A stretch of 64,000 nucleotides of DNA from Owenia fusiformis (taxonomy: Eukaryota > Annelida > Polychaeta > Sabellida > Oweniidae), in contig CAIIXF020000012.1 of assembly GCA_903813345.2 (NCBI GenBank), positions 35,260,528-35,324,527 on the forward strand, read 5' to 3'. Below the pieces are notes generated by a model that saw nothing but the letters and a program-made list of their open reading frames with translations, was not told where the DNA came from and did no database searches. This document shows positions 57,510 to 64,000 of the stretch, piece by piece. The first letter of the stretch is position 1, and each line of letters begins with the position of its first letter. The translations under genes and the position numbers were made by a program.

Positions 57510-58738
57510 GTGGGAATTGTGTTTTCTATGATGCAATATTTTTTTATAAAGCAATAATGAAGACGTTGTCGAAATATGGAGTCGCGACTCCATTAAATAG
57601 TCGCAATGACTCTATAGCATAATGATCACAGTCTCATTGCTTCGCCAATGAATTTCTATTATGGACAAATTGTGTTGGTATATTTTATTGAACAAAATTA
57701 GATTTCCATTATTGATGATGAAATTAAATACAACATTTTGAATGTTTCATCCTAGAACGGGCCCGTATCGCCGATTTCTCCCGAGTGCACCTGACTAAAA
57801 TAAAGTCAAGTTCAGAATTTAACGAAATATCACAATTGGAAGAAAAAATATAAATACGTTCTTCATATTTATGATGATAACAACGTCTTTTAATGTCCTT
57901 GAACAATTTTAATGATTGTTTTTACATTTTAATATGAAATTTAATTTTTTCAATTTAATTTTTAATTAGTAATTGCTGAATACACACTGCGAGTCGGATC
58001 CAATTCATAATTTATGATAATGATATACAGGTTAAAAGTCAGTAGGTCAGACTATTAGCCAATGAGGGTAGCTCAAGATTTATAAGTATAAACATTTAGA
58101 AGCTTTAGATGGGGTCTTCCGGGGGCCCGGTCCGGGGGTCTTATTCATGTTCTTATTTGCAGCAGAAATCTACTTCAGATTTAATAATTATTAATCAATC
58201 TTTTAATCAGTATATCGCAAATATGTACTACTAGTTGAACATCGCATGTCATCTGTTAAAAATTGTCACCTCAATTCACGGGCTTTAATTTAGTAAAGGC
58301 TCAAAAGACAAACTATCAGGGGAGTGCAGATAGTAGGCCGATATCGTTTTTGAAAGAGGTCCGTGATTTCTAGACGTAAGTCTGCCAGTTATGAATCGAA
58401 ATACGCGTAAATAAATTATACAACTGTTTATGATTTATAATAGACGCTTTTTATCGATTCTCACAATTTCAAACATTGACAATTTCATCAAGAAGTACTA
58501 ATGAGGTAGGTACATTTCGGCCAGTTACCTTGGTAATGGGCGATAATAAAAATACGACCTAGCCCGTACGACAATCAACGTTCCGCACGTTGATTATACG
58601 ATTACACGTCAATTGACGCGATTGATTACACATGCGCAATTGAAAAACATAGAACGTCAATTAACGTAGTATCCGTCAATCAACTACAATGATGTTAATT
58701 GACGGGATAAACGTTAAATGACCTAATCGTCTCCACTG

Positions 58739-59395
58739 ACAATACTGTAACGTTTTTCCCGTGGTCAGGAATGCGGGGAAAATGCTGGGAAGGTGGACCC
58801 TCCCGCGTGTTACTTAATTGCGGGATTATACGGAGCGGCGTTGACTCCGCTCGCTACAGTCGCCTGAGATGTTACTCCAAGGGAATGCAAGGGGAAAGAA
58901 AGTATTACGCAATCTGGGTTTGCACTACACAAGTTCCCTCTGGAACTCACTACAATACAACAATGAACATTCAAGTACAGAATAAAAGTAAAGTTATATA
59001 TTTGCTCTTTATGAGCCAAACAATGCTTTAGAAACAATAGAAAATTATGTACAAAGTCGAGATTAAACTACCCTAAACTACCCTAAACTATATAATCACT
59101 AGTGCCTTCAGGCAGAAAAACATGTGATGTCACTTGAATGTCTTTAAAGTTACTATAAGAAAGTAAGATCAAAAGAGGATATCACTTTGATAAGTTCCAG
59201 CAAAAGATAAAGGTTGATATCACTTGAATGTCTCTAAAGTCGCCACATAAAATAATCATGAACTCATATTAAACAATCACTATAACATTAGATGTCTTTG
59301 TTTGTGTCTTCTTCAGCAATTGTGGGATGCAGCTCTTGTCTTTGTATTCCGTTGTCTGTCCTGAAATAAAATGGCGCTCCTGGCCACGGGACCCC
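58739..59395. other. No gene seen
   Basis: The 58771-59031 frame has no recognised domain. Near 59150-59240, TGATATCACTTGAATGTCTNTAAAG recurs at short distance. Nothing else is supported. Confidence 0.4.
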
Positions 59396-59399
59396 ACTG

Positions 59400-62045
59400 T
59401 CTACTTATCAAGTTTATTAATGTACAACCTGGTGCAAATATTCTTAAAATCCGGAATCCAAGTTGCAATCGGGTGCAACGATCCTACTCAATGGGTGCAA
59501 AAGCCCTTATATCTCTTGATCATAGGTGCAATGTTTCTGTGTGCCCCTGTTCCTAACCAGGGTGCAACTCCTCTATATGCCCTTGTTCCTTAATCAAGGT
59601 GCATCTTGCCCCTGTTCCTTAACCAGGGTGCAAGTCCTTTATGTGCCCTTGTTCCTTAACCAAGGTGCACCTTGCCCCTGTTCCTTAACCAGGGTGCAAG
59701 TCCTCTATATGCCCTTGTTCCTTAACCAAGGTGCATCTTGCCCCTGTTCCTTAACCAGGGTGCAAGTCCTTTATGTGTCCTTGTTTTCCTTTGCACCTAT
59801 GTCCAGTTTGCAATCCCTTTATATGCCCTTGTTCCTTAACCAAGGTGCATCTTGCCCCTGTTCCTTAACTAGGGTGCAAGTCCTCTATATTCCATTATCC
59901 AAGTTGCAATCAGGTGCAAACGTCCTTAAAGCCTTTATCCAAGTTATAATCACGTGCAAATGTCCTTAAATCCTTTATCAAAGCTGCAATCAGGTGCAAA
60001 TGTGCTTAAATCCTTAATCCGAGGTGCAACCGGGTGCAAATGTCCTTATGGGGTGCAACCTGGTGCAAATGTCCTTAAATCCTTAATCCGAGGTGCAATC
60101 GGGTGCAAATGTCCTTATGGGGTGCAACCTGGTGCAAATGTCCTTAAATCCTTAATCCGAGGTGCAACCTGGTGCAAATGTCCTTAAATCCTTAATCCGA
60201 GGTGCAACCGGGTGCAAATGTCCTTATGGGGTGCAACCTGGTGCAAGTATCCTTAAATCCTGAATCCGAGGTGCAACCGGGTGTAATGTCCTTATGGGAC
60301 AACCTGGTGCAAGTATCCTTAAATCCTGAATCCGAGGTGCAACCGGGCGCAAATATCCACTATGGGTGCAATCGGGTGCAAGTATTCTTAAATCCTTTAT
60401 CCGAGGTGCAACCGGGTGCAAATGTCCTTATGGGGTGCAACCTGGTGCAAATGTCCTTAAATCCTTAATCCGAGGTGCAACCTGGTGCAAATATACGATA
60501 TGGGTGCAACCGGGTGCAAATATACGATATGGGTGCAACCTGGTGCAAGTATCCTTAAATCCTTAATCCGAGGTGCAACCGGGTGCAAATGTCCTTATGG
60601 GGTGCAACCTGGTGCAAGTATCCTTAAAATCCTATATCCGAGGTGCAACCGGGTGCAAATATCCACTATGGGTGCAATCGTGTGCAAATATACGCTATGG
60701 GTGCAACCGGGTGCAAATATCCTTAATCATAGGTGCAATGTCTCTGTGTGCCCCTGTTCCTAACCAGGGTGCAATTCCTCTATATGCCCTTGTTCCTTAA
60801 CCAAGGTGCATCTTGCCCCTGTCCCTTAACCAGGGTGCAAGTCCTTTATATCTCTTATTATACTTTGCACCTATGTCCAGGTTGCAATCATGGGTACAAA
60901 TGCCCCTTGCACCAATATGGGGTTGCAAGTTGGGTGCAACTCTCCAAAATATCCTTTACACCTAATCCAGATGGTTATAATGGGTGCAAATATCCCTTGC
61001 ACCTATATGGGGTTGCAAATTGGGTGCAACTCTCCCAAATGACCTTCACACCTGATGCAAATATTCCTTGCACCAATATGGGGTTGCAAGTTAGGTGCAA
61101 CTCTCCCAAATGTACTTCAGGTGGTTATAATGGGTGCAAATATCCATTGCACCTATATGGGGTTGCAAATTGTTTGCAACTCTCCCAAATATCCTTCACA
61201 CCTATTCAAGGTGGTTGATATGGGTGCAAATATCCCTTGCACCAATATGGGGTTGCAAGTAAGGTGCAACTCTCCCAAATGTCCTTCACACCTATTCCAG
61301 ATGGTTATAATGGGTGCAAATATCCCTTGCACCTATATGGGGTTGCAAATTGGGTGCAACTCTCCCAAATATCCTTTACACCTATTCAAGGTGGTTGATA
61401 TGGATGCAAATATCCCTTGCACCGATATGGGGTTGCAAAGTTGGTTGCAACTCTCCCAAATGGTTATAATGGGTGCAAATATTCCTTGCACCGGTATGGG
61501 GTTGCAAATTTGGTGCAACTCTCCCAAGTCCTTCAGGTGGTTATTATGGGTGCAAATATCCCTTGCACCTATATGTGGTTGCAAAGTTGGTTGCAACTCT
61601 CCCAAATGTCCTTCCGTTGATTATTGTGGGTGCAAATATCCCTTGCACCGATATATTGGGTTGCAAGTATTCCTTGCACCGATATGGGGTGGCAAATTGG
61701 GTGCAACTCCCCCAAATATCCTTCACACCTATTCAAGGTGGTTGATATGGGTGCAAATGTTCCTTGCACCGATATGGGGTTGCAAATTGGGTGCAACTCC
61801 CCCAAATGTACTTCACACCTATTCAAGGTGGTTGATATGGGTGCAAATGTTCCTTGCACCGAAATGGGGTTGCAAGTTGGATGCAACTCTCTCAAAATTC
61901 CTGGGGTTGCAAGATTGAGTGCAACTCTCCCAAAAGTTCTGGGGTTGCAAGATTGAGTGCAACTCTCCCAAATGTCCTTTATGGGTGCAAATATTCCTTG
62001 CACCGATATGGGGTTGCAAAGTTGGTTGCAACTCTCCCAAATAAC
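59400..62045. repeat. GGTGCAA minisatellite, three unit types
   Basis: The motif GGTGCAA or its complement TTGCACC occurs throughout. Block 1 (about 59520-59890, again 60735-60860) repeats CCCTGTTCCTTAACCAGGGT with GCAAGTCC. Block 2 (59895-60730) repeats GAGGTGCAACCGGGTGCAAA, TGTCCTTATGGGGTGCAACC and TCCTTAAATCCTTAATCC. Block 3 (60870-62045) has units of about 120 bp with TGGGTGCAAATATCCCTTGC, ACCTATATGGGGTTGCAAAT and GTGCAACTCTCCCAAAT. Long open frames here, including one of 287 codons at 61055-61918, follow from the repeat and are not called as genes. Confidence 0.92.
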
Positions 62046-62949
62046 AATATAATGTTGAGTAAAAATAATGAACAAAAATACACACCAATCTCGGCAAATA
62101 TAGTATACACAATCTCGGCAAATATAGTAATAGATACAATCCGATATGAATCTCTAAAACAATGTTCAAAATGTCCAGGCTAAAAAATGGACAAACTGTG
62201 ATGATATTTGATCGAAAATCCTTCGTCAATTACTCAACAAAATATTCTTACTTACGACCCCGTGGTTGTTCCAGTCTGTAAATCGGATAATCCGTCAATT
62301 ATTTGTCGCACAACAACTTGACAAACTGGTCAAATTCCTTTTATATGCCCCGCGCGGACGTTTTGGACTGCATAAATCTGATTGGTTAATACCGCGTAAA
62401 AACTAGGTTAGTATGCCGATGAGGTACCTCAATGGGCGATAATATGAAATTTCCGTGGATGATCATGTCACTAAAATGCTAAAAACTTGATCAATTAACT
62501 CGAAAATGATTAAAAATCAAAGTTCCTATGAAAGATTACATGCCAATAATTGATCCGCCACTCGCCTAAACTCACCAGTTTCACTGAAATTCCTGTAAAA
62601 TGGCTTCGTTTTTCGATTTTGAAAGAATAATTATATTGTCTTCCTTATTTCCGGAATTTCTTATCAAAACCCGTAATGGTGAAGCGAAAACACAAAAATC
62701 AATTTTCATCACAATACAATAGAATATCGATTGTATAAAAATTGGGCATATGTGGCATAAAACAATAAATGAACGAATGACATGACATGACCTGGCTAAA
62801 CATCTAGGCTTACATTGGGGTGAAGAAATGGTATTTTATGTTGGTAATATCCTGCACCATAGAACACATGTTTAGATTACAATGTGAGACTACAATGAAA
62901 GACTTTTCATAAAAAATATTTACACCAACCTTTTTTTCTAATGTGTGAG
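62046..62949. other. No gene seen
   Basis: Mostly unique sequence. ATCTCGGCAAATATAGTA is duplicated near 62088-62130. TGGGCGATAATA at about 62432 also occurs near 58537. Confidence 0.4.
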
Positions 62950-63036
62950 TCTAAACAGACGCCTTGAGAGAACTCTGAACCCAGAACGAAGAAGACTTAT
63001 CAAAAAGGCACTCAACGAGCATAACAATAGGCAAAT
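62950..63036 (+). CDS. Candidate exon of an unknown + strand gene
   Basis: After a pyrimidine-rich tract and GTGTGAG, 87 bases read LNRRLERTLNPERRRLIKKA then LNEHNNRQ, ending at AAAT|GTAAGT in phase 2. It would encode a highly charged, arginine-rich helix. A loose resemblance to the E-R-R-x-I-x-x-A-L helix of smoothelin-type proteins is noted but not relied on. The next candidate exon (63271) fits its phase. Confidence 0.4.
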
Positions 63037-63270
63037 GTAAGTATTTACACTTTTAAGCCATTGGAATAACTGATTGCTGATCGTTAGGGTAAATAAGTCC
63101 CTGAGCGAAATTGCTGGTAACTTTGTTCCTTAATTCAATCTTTTATTCGCAAATTGCATTTTAGAGACAATTCATTTTATGATACCAAGGTTAATAGCGA
63201 ATCTAGGTTTCGGCAAAAAAACTCGAGCTATCATCACGTACACTTTTTAGACTATTTCTAATCACAACAG

Positions 63271-63332
63271 CTGCAAGATGCAATTCGTCAATAAACCTCT
63301 GAAGAAAATTCTTCTCGTCAAAGGCGATAACA
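63271..63332 (+). CDS. Candidate following exon of the same unknown gene
   Basis: Between AATCACAACAG and GTAAGC, 62 bases are open only in the frame that continues the phase-2 end of 62950-63036. They read CKMQFVNKPLKKILLVKGDN and end in phase 1. The agreement of splice sites and phase with the previous candidate raises confidence in both. The gene would continue right of the window. Confidence 0.4.
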
Positions 63333-64000
63333 GTAAGCCTGGTCCTTTAGGACTTCAAGAAATCAACTAGTCCTCTAGATAACTGCAAAGTTCTGATCAA
63401 ATCTGATCAGCTCTGGTAACTCGTTAGTGTTTAAGTTGACAGATTATTTAGATAAGATGTAAGTTATGGGTTTGTCTTCTTGGATTTAGTCTAGAGTGAA
63501 CTCACTGTCCTCCTCTCATAGACAGATTGCAGTCTGATTCAATGTATTTTTAAAGGTTTTTCTAGTGTTCTTTGAAGTATTCAAGACTAAATAAGATGTT
63601 ACTAGTATACAATGCATGTACAATGTACATGTACTACACTACCCAGAGACAGATATAATATTAACTCCAGTTTAAAGTTAAATATTCTAAAATGGAATAT
63701 GGAGTACCAAATTTCATTTGGTATACCTAATTATATTTTTTGATAGAGACAATGGCCATTGTTAAAATCAAATAAACATGAGATTATTTATTTATTAGGG
63801 TAGTTTATACTTCATGCCTAGTGCACCCTTCAAAACTAAGTTGAATTCAGATGTCATCTTGAAAATAGAATGAGCCTAAATGGATTACTGTCTCAAAGGG
63901 TATCTAAGTCTAGAGATGAGTTATAAGTAATTCACGACTTTGAAAATGTTTTGACAACTTTTGCGCATGGGACTTCATATTTATCCCTAAAAATGGTTGT
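63333..64000. other. No further feature seen
   Basis: AT-rich sequence to the window edge, possibly intron of the candidate gene. No exon could be supported. Confidence 0.4.

Larger units (their letters stand above)
52638..58738. mobile_element. 6.1-kb TIR-bounded element with ACAAT target duplication
   Basis: The left end CAGTGGAGACGATTAGGTCG and the right end (complement of ...GACCTAATCGTCTCCACTG) are inverted, continuing as TTTAACGTTT. ACAAT flanks both ends. Subterminal CGTCAATTRACG words are repeated at each end, as expected for transposase-binding sites. No transposase was recognised inside, and the superfamily is undetermined. The interior holds a second inverted repeat (52805-53050 with 57050-57285). 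Confidence 0.6.

Noticed and set aside
61055-61918. 287-codon open frame, and other long frames in the GGTGCAA array
   Set aside because: The residues simply restate the repeat (CNSPK, GCKYPLH), several frames on both strands are open at once, and there is no start, splice or domain evidence.

Overview
This window is AT-rich, intron-rich animal nuclear DNA. The gene content suggests a lophotrochozoan, most likely a bivalve mollusc: a nicotinic-type Cys-loop receptor, a leucine-rich-repeat GPCR of the relaxin-receptor/GRL101 kind, a tyrosine-recombinase retrotransposon, and many foldback elements and minisatellites. The species is an inference. No rRNA, tRNA or CRISPR was recognised.

Layout, left to right. 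(1) 2182-11099, + strand: the 3' end of a nicotinic-receptor-like gene. About 55 tandem copies (104 or 101 bp) of 'splice acceptor plus start of the TM3 exon' precede the real TM3 exon (7907-8025). The last exon (9064-10302; intracellular loop, TM4, stop) is split by an 889-bp transposon with 53-bp perfect terminal inverted repeats (TIRs) and an 11-bp target-site duplication (TSD). A 49-bp array grown from the stop-codon region then leads to a second TM4 copy (10989-11099). (2) 15341-22673, + strand: a receptor with signal peptide, C-type lectin-like domain, leucine-rich repeats and seven-helix domain. Its exons all join in phase 1. Its lectin exon is preceded by a 60-bp acceptor/exon array, its main exon by one 127-bp duplication of the same kind, and its stop codon lies in a ~175-bp tandem repeat. 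(3) 24.1-31.8 kb: gene-poor DNA with nested inverted repeats. (4) 32810-35209: a TG...CA element containing a 1-kb palindrome. (5) 35.48-39.22 kb: a diverged direct copy of 14.05-15.79 kb, carrying a second signal-peptide exon without a visible gene. (6) 39.43-47.83 kb: a palindromic repeat array split by a 5'-truncated DIRS/Ngaro-type retrotransposon (gag, RT-RNase H, tyrosine recombinase), itself split by a 3.06-kb DNA element. (7) 48381-52591, - strand: nine phase-consistent exons of an unrecognised coiled-coil protein. (8) 52638-58738: a TIR-bounded element with a nested inverted repeat. (9) 59.4-62.05 kb: a large GGTGCAA minisatellite. (10) 62950-63332: two possible exons of a + strand gene leaving the window.

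The most striking pattern is that tandem arrays in both receptor genes are seeded on exon boundaries. Three cover a 3' splice site plus the first coding bases, and two cover the end of the coding sequence with its stop codon. Each unit therefore carries a plausible acceptor or stop. I know of no named element that explains this.
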